From Candidatus Saccharicenans subterraneus (GTDB lineage Bacteria > Acidobacteriota > Aminicenantia > Aminicenantales > Saccharicenantaceae): DNA of 64,000 nt. The stretch is from positions 1-64,000 of the forward strand of contig QUAH01000012.1 in the NCBI GenBank assembly GCA_003426165.1, read 5' to 3'. The notes below the pieces were generated by a model. That model had not been told where the DNA came from, did not search any database, and saw only the letters and a program-made list of their open reading frames with translations. The position numbers and the translations under genes are program-made. Shown here piece after piece: positions 1 through 7,876 of the stretch (within the stretch, counting starts at the first letter, position 1; every line of letters starts with the position of its first letter).

Positions 1-80
1 CTTGCCTCCTGGCTAATCTCATCCCCGAATCTATCCCCCTTACTAGCCAGAAAACAAGTGCGTTTCGTGTAGATTTTCTC

Positions 81-123
81 GTGAGGCAACGAATCATTTT
101 CAAATAGATTTTAAGTGAGGCAA
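81..123 (+). repeat. Direct repeat upstream of the etfB promoter
   Basis: GTGAGGCAA occurs at 81-89 and again at 115-123. Each copy is preceded by AGATTTT (71-77 and 106-112). The copies are about 34 bases apart and end 10 bases before the -35 box at 133, where an activator would bind. No regulator is recognised. Confidence 0.5.
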
Positions 124-132
124 TTCGGTTCC

Positions 133-161
133 TTGACATATTCTTAAAGGTGGATTATATT
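133..161 (+). promoter_or_regulatory. Sigma-70-type promoter of etfBA
   Basis: TTGACA at 133-138, a 17-base spacer and TATATT at 156-161 make a near-consensus vegetative promoter. Transcription would start near 168, leaving an untranslated leader of about 135 bases before the GTG of etfB. Apart from this promoter and the direct repeat, bases 1-303 show nothing recognisable. Confidence 0.6.
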
Positions 162-303
162 TCTCGGAAATTTGAGAAGGTGACTGTTGCCGGGCAGGCC
201 GGCTGCCGGTCAGTAGATCGGGCCTCGGTTCTGAGTAATCAGCCCGGATGACGATAAGATAAAAACAGGTTCTGCGGGTAACTAAAAGACTAGGAGGGAA
301 AAG

Positions 304-1104
304 GTGCAGGCTATTGTTTGTATCAAGCAGGTGCCGGATACCACGGAAGTAAAGATTGACCCGGAAAGGGGCACCCTCATCAGGGAAGGGGTGCCCAGTA
401 TCATCAATCCCTTTGATACCTATGCCATCGAAGAGGCCTTGCGCTGGAAAGAGAAATTCGGGGGCAAGGTCACGGTCATCACCATGGGACCGCCCCAGGC
501 CATCAGTGCCCTGAAAGAGGCGGTGGCCATGGGCGCGGACGAAGCCATCCTGCTGAGCGACCCGGCCTTTGCCGGTGCCGATACCTGGGCCACGGCCTAT
601 ACCCTGGCCGCGGCCATCAGGAAAATCGGCCAGTTCGACCTGATTTTCTGCGGCCGCCAGGCCATCGACGGCGATACCGGCCAGGTAGGTCCCGGTGTAG
701 CCACCCAGCTTCAGATCAATCAGCTAACCTATGTCTGCAAAATATCCAGCCTCGACCTTGAGCAGAAAAAAATTGAGGTGGAGCGGCTGGTCGAAGAAGG
801 CAAGGAAGTAGTTCAGTCGACACTGCCCTGTCTCATAACCGTGGTTAAAGACATCAACCAGCCTCGCTATCCTACTATCCTGGGCATCAGGCGTTCGCAG
901 AAAATACAGATTCCAACCTGGACTTCAAAGGACCTGGACGTGGACCCGAAGCTGATTGGCCTGAACGGTTCGCCGACCAGGGTGGTGAAGATAGAAACCC
1001 CGCCGGCCCGGGCGGGCAAGTGCCAGATCATGCAGGCGGAGTCGGTTGAGCAGCAGGCCGAACTCCTGGCCGAAAAACTCATCGCCGAAAAGATCATTGT
1101 TTGA
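304..1104 (+). CDS. etfB: Electron transfer flavoprotein beta subunit
   Basis: EtfB is the smaller subunit of the FAD-containing electron transfer flavoprotein and binds a nucleotide (AMP, or FAD in bifurcating types). The start MQAIVCIKQVPDTTEV and the segment FCGRQAIDGDTGQVGPGVA are typical of the family. Length 266 aa is normal. The start codon is GTG at 304, chosen because AGGAGGG lies at 292-298. It is followed after nine bases by etfA, so the two subunits are co-expressed. The partner dehydrogenase is not in the window, so the electron donor is unknown. Whether this Etf bifurcates electrons cannot be decided by eye. Confidence 0.93.
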   Translation: MQAIVCIKQVPDTTEVKIDPERGTLIREGVPSIINPFDTYAIEEALRWKEKFGGKVTVITMGPPQAISALKEAVAMGADEAILLSDPAFAGADTWATAYTLAAAIRKIGQFDLIFCGRQAIDGDTGQVGPGVATQLQINQLTYVCKISSLDLEQKKIEVERLVEEGKEVVQSTLPCLITVVKDINQPRYPTILGIRRSQKIQIPTWTSKDLDVDPKLIGLNGSPTRVVKIETPPARAGKCQIMQAESVEQQAELLAEKLIAEKIIV

Positions 1105-1113
1105 GGTGCGACC

Positions 1114-2313
1114 ATGGCCTTACTTGAAATAAAAAGAGACGCCTGTACCGGGTGTGGACTGTGCATTCAGGTCTGTCCCTTCGGGGCCCTGGCCCTTGAC
1201 GCTGAAAATATCATAACGGTGAATGAGGCCTGCACCGGTTGCGGAGCCTGTGTTCCCGAGTGTCCGACCGGAGCCCTGAGCCTGCCCGAAGTTGAAAAGA
1301 AAGAGACTACGGACCTGGGCACATACCAGGGAGTCTGGGTCTGGGTGGAGCAGTACAACGGGCACGCCTCCTCCATTTCCTGGGAGATGATTGGCGAAGG
1401 CAAACGCCTGGCGGCGCGGCGCGGGACAATTCTTACCGCCTGCGTCCTCGGCCACGAGGCCGAGCCCATAGCCAGGGAAGCCATTGCCTACGGGGCCGAC
1501 CGGGTTTTCCTGGTGGACGACCCCACACTGAAAGTTTACCGCACAGATCCCTATGCCCGCTGCCTGGTGGAGCTGGTGAAAAAATACAAACCTGAGATTT
1601 TTTTGCTTGGAGCCAGCACCCGCGGCCGCGACCTGGCCGGGGCGGTGGCCACATACCTTTATACCGGACTGACGGCCGATTGCACCGGGCTGGAAATCGA
1701 GGAAGGTTCAAACCTGCTTCTCCAGATCAGGCCAGCCTTCGGCGGCAACATCATGGCTACCATAAAGTGCGAAAACTACCGGCCGCAGATGGCCACGGTC
1801 AGGCACCACGTGTTTGAGATGCCGGTTTCCGACCACAGCCGCCAGGGTCAGATTATCAGGGAAAAACCCGTGCTGCTGGAAGAGCAGATTGCCACCCGCG
1901 TTCTTGACCTGATAGTTGAAAAGAACGAAGTCAACATCGCCGATGCCAAGATAATCGTCTCCGGCGGACGCGGTTTGAAGGGACCGGAGGGATTTGCCAT
2001 CATCCACGAGCTGGCCGACGTCCTGGGCGGGGCGGTGGGCGCTTCCCGGGCCGCGGTCGATTCCGGCTGGATTTCCTATGCCCACCAGGTCGGTCAGACC
2101 GGAAGGACGGTCCGCCCGGACCTCTACATCGCCTGCGGCATCAGCGGGGCCATCCAGCACCAGGCCGGCATGCGCACCAGCAAGATTATCGTGGCCATCA
2201 ACAAGGACCCGGAAGCCCCGATTTTCCAGATTGCCGATTACGGCATTGTCGGCGACCTGTTCACCGTGGTGCCGGCGCTGACCAGGGCCCTGAAAAAAAA
2301 GCTGAACAAGTAG
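1114..2313 (+). CDS. etfA: Electron transfer flavoprotein alpha subunit with N-terminal 2x[4Fe-4S] ferredoxin domain
   Basis: The first 55 residues are a two-cluster ferredoxin: C11-x2-C14-x2-C17-x3-C21 and C40-x2-C43-x2-C46-x3-C50. The rest is EtfA. Its FAD-binding C-terminal domain shows [23 protein letters not shown] and a [19 protein letters not shown] stretch. At 399 aa it is longer than ordinary EtfA because of the ferredoxin. Ferredoxin-EtfA fusions are known from anaerobes, where Etf exchanges electrons with ferredoxin or FeS flavoenzymes. Nine bases separate it from etfB. I infer an anaerobic electron-transfer role, in acyl-CoA, lactate or similar dehydrogenase metabolism. Confidence 0.93.
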   Translation: MALLEIKRDACTGCGLCIQVCPFGALALDAENIITVNEACTGCGACVPECPTGALSLPEVEKKETTDLGTYQGVWVWVEQYNGHASSISWEMIGEGKRLAARRGTILTACVLGHEAEPIAREAIAYGADRVFLVDDPTLKVYRTDPYARCLVELVKKYKPEIFLLGASTRGRDLAGAVATYLYTGLTADCTGLEIEEGSNLLLQIRPAFGGNIMATIKCENYRPQMATVRHHVFEMPVSDHSRQGQIIREKPVLLEEQIATRVLDLIVEKNEVNIADAKIIVSGGRGLKGPEGFAIIHELADVLGGAVGASRAAVDSGWISYAHQVGQTGRTVRPDLYIACGISGAIQHQAGMRTSKIIVAINKDPEAPIFQIADYGIVGDLFTVVPALTRALKKKLNK

Positions 2314-2397
2314 AAATCCGGTCAAAAGATTTTTTGGCCAACTGGAGCGGATCCAGGCTTATCTCTGTTATTATCCTTCAGCCACTGCCATCTTTCC

Positions 2398-2426
2398 TTG
2401 ACTTTATGACCACCGTTTTTTAAACT
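2398..2426 (+). promoter_or_regulatory. Possible promoter of the membrane-anchored toroid protein
   Basis: TTGACT at 2398-2403, 17 bases, then TAAACT at 2421-2426. The -35 is good and the -10 weak (4 of 6). It sits in the 262-base gap after etfA, 150 bases before the preferred start at 2576. Confidence 0.3.
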
Positions 2427-2575
2427 CTAACTGATGTCCATCCAGGCACCAGGGTTTTTTTTCGGTTCTCATTTTTTTTTCGGTAATAGTTTCCAGTCAG
2501 GAAATGTTTTATTAGGGAGGATTTTTACATTTTCTGGCTCTGGTGATGACTTTAAATTTTTTCAGGAGGGGTGAA

Positions 2576-5035
2576 GTGGCCATAAAAACTGAACGAGGCC
2601 TGTGGTTCAGTTTCATTTTTATCCTGGGACTGGTCATAATATCTCTTCTTTTATACCTGATTCTGGGCACGGCCAGCCGGATACAGCCGACCAGCCTGGT
2701 CTGGCACGACAACGACAAGGACGGACGCGATTCTCCGGGCGATGTCATAGAGATGGACAACGGCCAGGTTTACCTGAGGCTTGATTTCGTCGATGTCTGG
2801 AAGGGGCACCAGGCCCTTAACCCTTTTGAAACGCCGCCCGAGACCAGGGACCTGGACCCGCGCTGGAACGGCTATTACCTTCAGGAAATGCGTTACCGCG
2901 GGGAACTCTGCTACCGCTACCTGGGCTGGGACCGGGCCCGGGAGATGTACCCGACGCTCAGCTCCAACGACGTTATCGGCTTGGTCGGACAGCCGGAAAG
3001 CTATCCCGATAATCCCTTCCTGTCCATGTGGAATGCCAAGGAATCGGAAAAAAACCCTTCCTACAAATGGTATGTCTACTTTGAAAAGCATGAAATACTC
3101 CAGGATAAAAGGCGCGGGCGGGTCCTGGTCCTGACTGCCGATAAGGGCCAGGGATTAAGCCACAGGCTGGAAATCAGCCTGAAAGGGGGACAACTTTTCT
3201 TTGAGCACAGTGTCAGGAATAACCGGGCGGAGGAAGTCCCCTACATCAACCTGCTGACCCTACCCGCCAACAGGATAATCGACACCGCTTTCGGGCCGGC
3301 CGAGCTGCTCTGCTCCAGGAACATCGAGCCGCTGGGTTTTTCCGATAGCTATACCTTTACCGTCAGCGGCGAAGGACTGGCCGCCTCGGGCATGCTGCCC
3401 TGGAAGGTCAAGAGGGATACCACCAGCAACTACTTCACCGGCGGCTGGTGGATTCTGCACCAGCATGGCCTTTTCGTCTGGAAGGCCACAAAGATAAAAC
3501 CACAGGAGGAAGCCCGCTTCAACCTGGTGGCCACCTTTTCCAACGAGAATATTTACTCGCGCTATGACCGTTACCTGAAACAGAACGGCCTTAACTTCGA
3601 AAAGGTCAACCTGGACGAGGTTGAAAAATACCTGGTGAGCAACGTTCCCCGGACGATTACCAGGGAAGGCTGGGTCTACCATGCCTACGAGTGGCCGACC
3701 AACGACTGGCACAACGAGATGACCGGCAAGGCCTTCATGACCATGTTCTACGTCACCGGCGACCGCACCTGGCTGCAGTACACCGTGAATGCCAACCGGT
3801 TTTACCTGGAAAAGATGCGCTGGAACTCACCCGACCATCCTTTCTTCGGCTACTTCATGGACCAGACGGTTGACACCAAGCAGCGGCAGTGCTTTCTCTG
3901 GTCCCAGCCCTACAACGTGGAATCACTCCTGGCCGAGTACCCGCTAACCGGGAACCCGGCGGCCAGGGAAGCCCTGCTCGTAAATTTTGAAAAGGTGCAT
4001 TCCGGCCTGATGTGGAACCCCGATGGCCGGAGATGGTACTGGCGGGCGGTGGTCGATCCGACCACCAGGCCGCCCAAGCTTATCTGGAAGGATGACCTCA
4101 ACACCTTTGACGCCTGCGAGTTCGGAATTGACGTCATGCTTAATGCCTATTCCTTTACCGGCGATAAGAAATACCTGGACCGGGCGGTGGAAGCCATGGA
4201 AAACCAGCTCCAGGTGCTGGAAAACTACGGCCTGCTGCTCGAAGACCATGCCGGCGAACCTTCAGTCAACGTCTTTGCCTTTGCGGCCAAGGCCCTTTAC
4301 CGCCTCTATGATTACACCGGCCAGGACAAGTGGCTCAAGGATGCTGAAAAGATACTCGATACCATGCTGATGTCCTTTATCCACATGGATAAATTCCCGG
4401 ACGAGTTTTATTGGCTCAAGGGCGGAGTGGCCAGGAAAGACGGGGACTGGACCGGCCAGTTCGGCGAGCCGACCACCGGCACCGACTCCTCGGTGGCCAC
4501 CGCTCCAACCTACATTCCCTGGATAATGGAAGCCCTGGTGGCCGGCTACAAGCACACCGGCAAGAAGATGTACCTGGACTATGCCCACCAGCTGTTGTGG
4601 CATTCCCTGGAGGCCAATAAGAAAATGAAGGAAGCCACCGGCGGGAGGTTTGAGTTCTGCGGCCATTACAACACCTACAGCCGGAAGTTCTATGAGGACG
4701 ACGACGGCCTGGTCATCGTCTCCAACCTGTACGAGATACCCTACCTGAAGATTTTTGAGAAGGGAGCCAGGGTGGAGCATTTTGACCTGCAGGAAATCTG
4801 GGACGGGGATGGACGGATAAGGCTGGTCAACCCCACCAACTCCAGGCTGAAGGCAGTACTCCACCTGCCGGCCGATTGGACTGAGATTGAAATAAAAGAC
4901 CTGGGCAAAATCAACCAGTACTTTATAGGCGAGAAGGGCGCTCCCGCCAGCCAGATTAAATTTGATTATACGAGCGGGACAGCGGTCTTCTATCTGGAAC
5001 CGTTTTCTATTTGTAATGTAAGCAAATTGAAATAA
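2576..5035 (+). CDS. Membrane-anchored extracytoplasmic protein with six-hairpin (alpha/alpha-toroid) repeats; function unknown
   Basis: An uncleaved signal anchor (about residues 9-31) is followed by about 790 residues that would lie outside the membrane. The first half is beta-rich. From about residue 370 there are repeated helical-hairpin signatures of the type TG-x3-YL-x2-A, for example VTGDRTWLQY, FTGDKKYLDRA, YTGQDKWLKDA and HTGKKMYLDYA. This pattern is seen in six-hairpin glycosidases and uronate epimerases or lyases, so a carbohydrate-active enzyme is plausible but not shown. I chose GTG 2576 over ATG 2543 because AGGAGGGG at 2564-2571 is correctly spaced only for GTG 2576. That gives 819 aa. 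It stands alone between etfA and an unrelated gene. Confidence 0.75.
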   Translation: MAIKTERGLWFSFIFILGLVIISLLLYLILGTASRIQPTSLVWHDNDKDGRDSPGDVIEMDNGQVYLRLDFVDVWKGHQALNPFETPPETRDLDPRWNGYYLQEMRYRGELCYRYLGWDRAREMYPTLSSNDVIGLVGQPESYPDNPFLSMWNAKESEKNPSYKWYVYFEKHEILQDKRRGRVLVLTADKGQGLSHRLEISLKGGQLFFEHSVRNNRAEEVPYINLLTLPANRIIDTAFGPAELLCSRNIEPLGFSDSYTFTVSGEGLAASGMLPWKVKRDTTSNYFTGGWWILHQHGLFVWKATKIKPQEEARFNLVATFSNENIYSRYDRYLKQNGLNFEKVNLDEVEKYLVSNVPRTITREGWVYHAYEWPTNDWHNEMTGKAFMTMFYVTGDRTWLQYTVNANRFYLEKMRWNSPDHPFFGYFMDQTVDTKQRQCFLWSQPYNVESLLAEYPLTGNPAAREALLVNFEKVHSGLMWNPDGRRWYWRAVVDPTTRPPKLIWKDDLNTFDACEFGIDVMLNAYSFTGDKKYLDRAVEAMENQLQVLENYGLLLEDHAGEPSVNVFAFAAKALYRLYDYTGQDKWLKDAEKILDTMLMSFIHMDKFPDEFYWLKGGVARKDGDWTGQFGEPTTGTDSSVATAPTYIPWIMEALVAGYKHTGKKMYLDYAHQLLWHSLEANKKMKEATGGRFEFCGHYNTYSRKFYEDDDGLVIVSNLYEIPYLKIFEKGARVEHFDLQEIWDGDGRIRLVNPTNSRLKAVLHLPADWTEIEIKDLGKINQYFIGEKGAPASQIKFDYTSGTAVFYLEPFSICNVSKLK

Positions 5036-5288
5036 GACGAGATGAGTTGCCAGCGGGCGATTGGAGTTCAGCCTGAAAACAGATAATCAGGGGAGGGGAT
5101 GGAGGCGCGGGCTTCTCCAGGATAGATTTAAGGCGGCATTGGAGGCAGGGGGGTAAGATATTAAATGTGAAGTTATGGGATTTTTTCGCGTTCTTTTTAC
5201 ACCGGACCTGTCTATGCCTTTTCTTATAAAGATTTATCGGGAAGAGTGAGAATGCGGGGAAGTCATTTTGAAAATTAAAGAGGAAAAA

Positions 5289-5978
5289 ATGCTTAAAAAA
5301 CCGTACGTTAGAAAGCTGGATCAGATTGAGGATATTTCGGTCTGGATTGTTGATGGTAATTATGTCAGAAAGAATTTAGATGAGGAATTTACCAATTTCG
5401 GTCAGCACTATAGATTTCGCTTTATTCCCAGGCACGAATTCTGGATAGATCAGGAACATGGTGCCGGTGAGCAGCAGTTTTTTATCGATCATTTACTGGT
5501 GGAATACCGGCTGATGGCTTCTGGTGTTACCTATGATAAAGCCCTGGCCGAAGCTGATGCCGTTGAACAGAAGGAAAGGCGAAAAGCTGAATTAATCCGG
5601 CGAATAGAGGCCCTGAATAAGCAGGGGATTATTGACGAAATCCATAAGACGCTAATAAAGAAGTATAGCGGCCGGGTTAAAGTCTGGATAGTCAGGGGAG
5701 AGCTGGTCAGAAGCCTGTTTTTCATAGATTTTACCGAGGGCGGGCATGACAAGATTTATCATTTCATTCCAGAAAATGAAGTCTGGCTTGATGATGACCT
5801 GAGCCGTCAAGAAATGAAGTTTGTTCTTCTCCATGAATTGCATGAAAGGCACCTGATGGACCAGGGCTGGCCTTACTATAAAGCTCACAGGTCGGCCAGC
5901 AAAATTGAATACCATTGCCGCCACCATCCTGAACAACTGGAAGAGGCCCTGCTGGTCGAGAAAAGAAAAAATGGCTGA
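5289..5978 (+). CDS. Duplicated-domain protein with a HELHER motif; function unknown
   Basis: 229 aa, soluble, no signal peptide. The protein is an internal tandem duplication. Residues 18-95 and 132-215 share VWIV-x-G-x2-VR, then FT, then FIP-x-x-E-x-W-(I/L)D, then a helix with LM-x2-G-x2-Y-x-A and a final E. Copy 2 has LLHELHER (residues 180-187) where copy 1 has HLLVEYR. The histidine/glutamate-rich helix recalls metal sites, but it is not HExxH. I chose ATG 5289, with AAAGAGGA just upstream, over the in-frame TTG at 5268. No family function is known to me. The neighbours give no clue. Confidence 0.75.
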   Translation: MLKKPYVRKLDQIEDISVWIVDGNYVRKNLDEEFTNFGQHYRFRFIPRHEFWIDQEHGAGEQQFFIDHLLVEYRLMASGVTYDKALAEADAVEQKERRKAELIRRIEALNKQGIIDEIHKTLIKKYSGRVKVWIVRGELVRSLFFIDFTEGGHDKIYHFIPENEVWLDDDLSRQEMKFVLLHELHERHLMDQGWPYYKAHRSASKIEYHCRHHPEQLEEALLVEKRKNG

Positions 5979-5990
5979 AAAAATTCAGCC
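5961..5990 (-). terminator. Intrinsic terminator of the superoxide-reductase-like pair
   Basis: GGCTGAA at 5973-5979 pairs perfectly with TTCAGCC at 5984-5990 around a four-base loop. On the minus strand it is followed by A and six T, then CTTTT. It overlaps the last codons of the convergent plus-strand gene ending at 5978. Confidence 0.7.
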
Positions 5991-6006
5991 GGGTTGGGCG
6001 CATCCT

Positions 6007-6189
6007 TCAGCGGGACAGGTAAGCTAAGACTGCGTGGATCAAGGCCGTGAAAAGAAGCAGCAAACCCAGGCGGCGGTGCCAGGCGAAATGGACTTTCACC
6101 CATTTCTTTCCGGTGCTTACCTGGAAAACAACCAGGATCAGGTTCACGATACCCAGGAGCAAAACAATCGATACTCCGGCAATTGTCAT
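6007..6189 (-). CDS. Small two-helix membrane protein with cytochrome b-like histidine spacing
   Basis: 60 aa with two membrane helices (about residues 5-23 and 40-58). Three histidines are present: H34, H38 and H52. H38 and H52 are 14 apart, the H-x13-H spacing used for stacked haems in b-type cytochromes and ferric-reductase-like domains. The gene starts 11 bases after the secreted superoxide-reductase-like gene and has GGGGGAAG as its ribosome site, so the two are surely co-transcribed. A homodimeric four-helix haem protein that passes electrons to its neighbour is my inference. It could also be a plain membrane anchor. Confidence 0.65.
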   Translation of the reverse strand: MTIAGVSIVLLLGIVNLILVVFQVSTGKKWVKVHFAWHRRLGLLLLFTALIHAVLAYLSR

Positions 6190-6200
6190 CGCTTCCCCCT

Positions 6201-6572
6201 TTACTCGGCTATTTTAATTCGAACCGTTGACGGACCGGCGCTGCCGTGGAGGTTGCAGTTGGATTCGGCCACGATTTCGGTTTCAGCCTCGATTTTTAGC
6301 TTGACTTCCCGGCTGAAGTTTTCCGATTCAGGCCTGTTGCCCGGAGAAAAGTTCCAGCAGGCCACTTCCTTCCCGTTGGCCTTAACCACCAACCGGTTGG
6401 TGTAATGCAGGCTGCTGTTCCCGCGGTGGCTGACGTTGACGATGATGGTGGCCTCTTCGCCGGCTTTAACCGCGGCCGGAGCTTCTATGGACGCCGCGGA
6501 CTTGTTGGCCAGAAGCGGCAGGGCCAGTGTCGCCAGCAGCAGGCTTAATGCTAAAATACTACTTGCTTTCAT
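6201..6572 (-). CDS. Exported desulfoferrodoxin/superoxide-reductase-like protein
   Basis: 123 aa with a signal peptide (about residues 1-27) and an immunoglobulin-like beta domain. The C-terminal CNLHG (C106, H109) matches the CN-x-HG iron ligand motif of desulfoferrodoxin and superoxide reductase. H49 and H56 could be the paired histidines, one residue further apart than usual. The fourth histidine of classical enzymes is not obvious. GGAGAGGAGG lies before the ATG. It leads a two-gene operon with the mini-cytochrome-like gene and is closed by the terminator at 5961-5990. The assignment rests on the CNLHG motif. A SoxZ-like or other Ig-fold protein is the alternative. Confidence 0.65.
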   Translation of the reverse strand: MKASSILALSLLLATLALPLLANKSAASIEAPAAVKAGEEATIIVNVSHRGNSSLHYTNRLVVKANGKEVACWNFSPGNRPESENFSREVKLKIEAETEIVAESNCNLHGSAGPSTVRIKIAE

Positions 6573-6675
6573 ATAACCTCCTCTCCCTGATAAAGATTGG
6601 CACTCGTAAACGGGGTTGACTCCAGGCGGACCTAATTCAACCAGAGTTTATGGTGTCAACCTGCTGACCTTACCC

Positions 6676-6693
6676 ATTATACACGGGTCCGTG
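6676..6693 (-). promoter_or_regulatory. -10 box and CACGG/CCGTG dyad of the superoxide-reductase-like operon
   Basis: On the minus strand TATAAT (plus 6676-6681) is a perfect -10 box about 100 bases before the start at 6572. Directly upstream of it, plus 6682-6693 is the perfect inverted repeat CACGG-GT-CCGTG, which lies in the spacer region where a repressor or a MerR-type activator would bind. The -35 region is weak, which fits an activated promoter. Confidence 0.45.
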
Positions 6694-6722
6694 ATTAATA
6701 AAAATGGCTCAAGCCGATACGG

Positions 6723-7553
6723 TCAGAGTTTCTGGTAGACTTCGGGCCGGCGGTCGGGGATAAAGTGCCTGCGGGCCGGGCAATTATCTATCAGGCCAAA
6801 ATTTATTTCAGCCAGCAGGATATCTTCTCTCTCTTTTTCGGCCCTGGCTATGACCTGGCCGGAGGGATCGACCACGAAGGAACCGCCGTCGAATTCCACC
6901 ACCTCTTCTTTCCCCACCCGGTTGGCCAGGGCGCAGAAATAACCGTTCTGGAAGGCGGCCACCTGGAGCTCGGCTTCAAACAGCCCGGCCGGCCACTCGC
7001 CCTTGGCCCCGGCCTGGGGAGTGACCACCAGTTCGGCTCCTTTCAGGGCCAGGCCCCTCATGTATTCGGGGAAATGACGGTCGTAGCAGATGGCCACTCC
7101 AATCCGCCCGGCCGCGGTCTCAAAAACCCCGGCCCCCAGGTCGCCCGGGTGGTAATAACCTTTTTCGTGGAAGCCGGGAGCTTCCATGACGTGGACCATC
7201 CTGTTAACCCCGACCAGGCGGCCATCGCTATCGATGACGGGCGATGAGTCGTAAGTTTTTCCGTCATGGATTTCCAGCAGGTTAAAAATTACCACCACCC
7301 GCCGCTCGGCTGCTTTTCTTGAGATCAACTCGGTCGTTGGACCGGGGACAGTTTCTGCCCATTCCCTGTAGCCCGGCCCGGCCGGGTGCTGCGGCAGGAA
7401 AGGTAAAAAGGACAGCTCGGGAAACACAATCAGGCCGGCTCCAGCCGAAGCCGCCCGGTCGAGGGCATCCAGCCCCCGGGCCAGGTTCTTTTCCCGGTCG
7501 AGGGTATTTTTCTGCTGGATCAGGGCTATCCTGATGGTTTTTTTCTGGTTCAC
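6723..7553 (-). CDS. Carbon-nitrogen hydrolase (nitrilase superfamily amidase)
   Basis: 276 aa, cytoplasmic, full length for the family. The Glu-Lys-Cys catalytic triad is visible: E in VFPELSF, K in HEKGYYHPGD, and C in VAICYDRHFPEY. The form of the Cys motif resembles N-carbamoylputrescine amidase and beta-ureidopropionase, but substrate cannot be read from sequence. The start is GTG 7553 with AAAGGAGGG upstream. It lies downstream of the M14 peptidase gene on the same strand, separated by a 323-base gap, so it probably has its own promoter. Confidence 0.88.
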   Translation of the reverse strand: MNQKKTIRIALIQQKNTLDREKNLARGLDALDRAASAGAGLIVFPELSFLPFLPQHPAGPGYREWAETVPGPTTELISRKAAERRVVVIFNLLEIHDGKTYDSSPVIDSDGRLVGVNRMVHVMEAPGFHEKGYYHPGDLGAGVFETAAGRIGVAICYDRHFPEYMRGLALKGAELVVTPQAGAKGEWPAGLFEAELQVAAFQNGYFCALANRVGKEEVVEFDGGSFVVDPSGQVIARAEKEREDILLAEINFGLIDNCPARRHFIPDRRPEVYQKL

Positions 7554-7876
7554 GACTCCCTCCTTTAGGATGAATAAATGATAAGTTTCGATTTGATCTC
7601 GACTTTTATCATTTTAATTTATTACGGAGGCTAATAAAAGATTCAAGGTTCAGGTTTGGTTATGGCCATATCTTTCCAGGTCGAGTCTTGCCTGTTATCT
7701 GGCAATATCAGGACGGTTGGTTCACTCAAAGGGTGCAAAAAAGGTATTTAAATTGAGATATTCAGGATCAGCAAATCTGGTTATTTCTTTAATTTTTAAT
7801 TTTACCACCCGGGTTATTAGCTTATATACCCGAGGATAGCTTTGATATCCTGCAAAAATTTTTCAGGCCGCGGCCA
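7554..7876. other. Intergenic region with an imperfect inverted repeat
   Basis: No gene is seen. Plus 7578-7591 (ATGATAAGTTTCGA) and 7599-7612 (TCGACTTTTATCAT) form an inverted repeat with 11 of 14 positions paired and a seven-base loop, 25 bases before the amidase start. It could be an operator or a leader hairpin. Further upstream, CGGGT near 7813 and ACCCG near 7830 form a weak hairpin that may end the M14 transcript. The rest is A+T-rich and featureless. Confidence 0.4.

Noticed and set aside
2320-2339. Terminator after etfA (GGTCAAAA with TTTTGGCC)
   Set aside because: The hairpin is A+T-rich with one wobble and is not followed by a T tract.
5829-5850. HExxH zinc-protease motif in the duplicated-domain protein
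   Set aside because: The text is HELHERH. Neither register gives H-E-x-x-H, so peptidase activity is not claimed.
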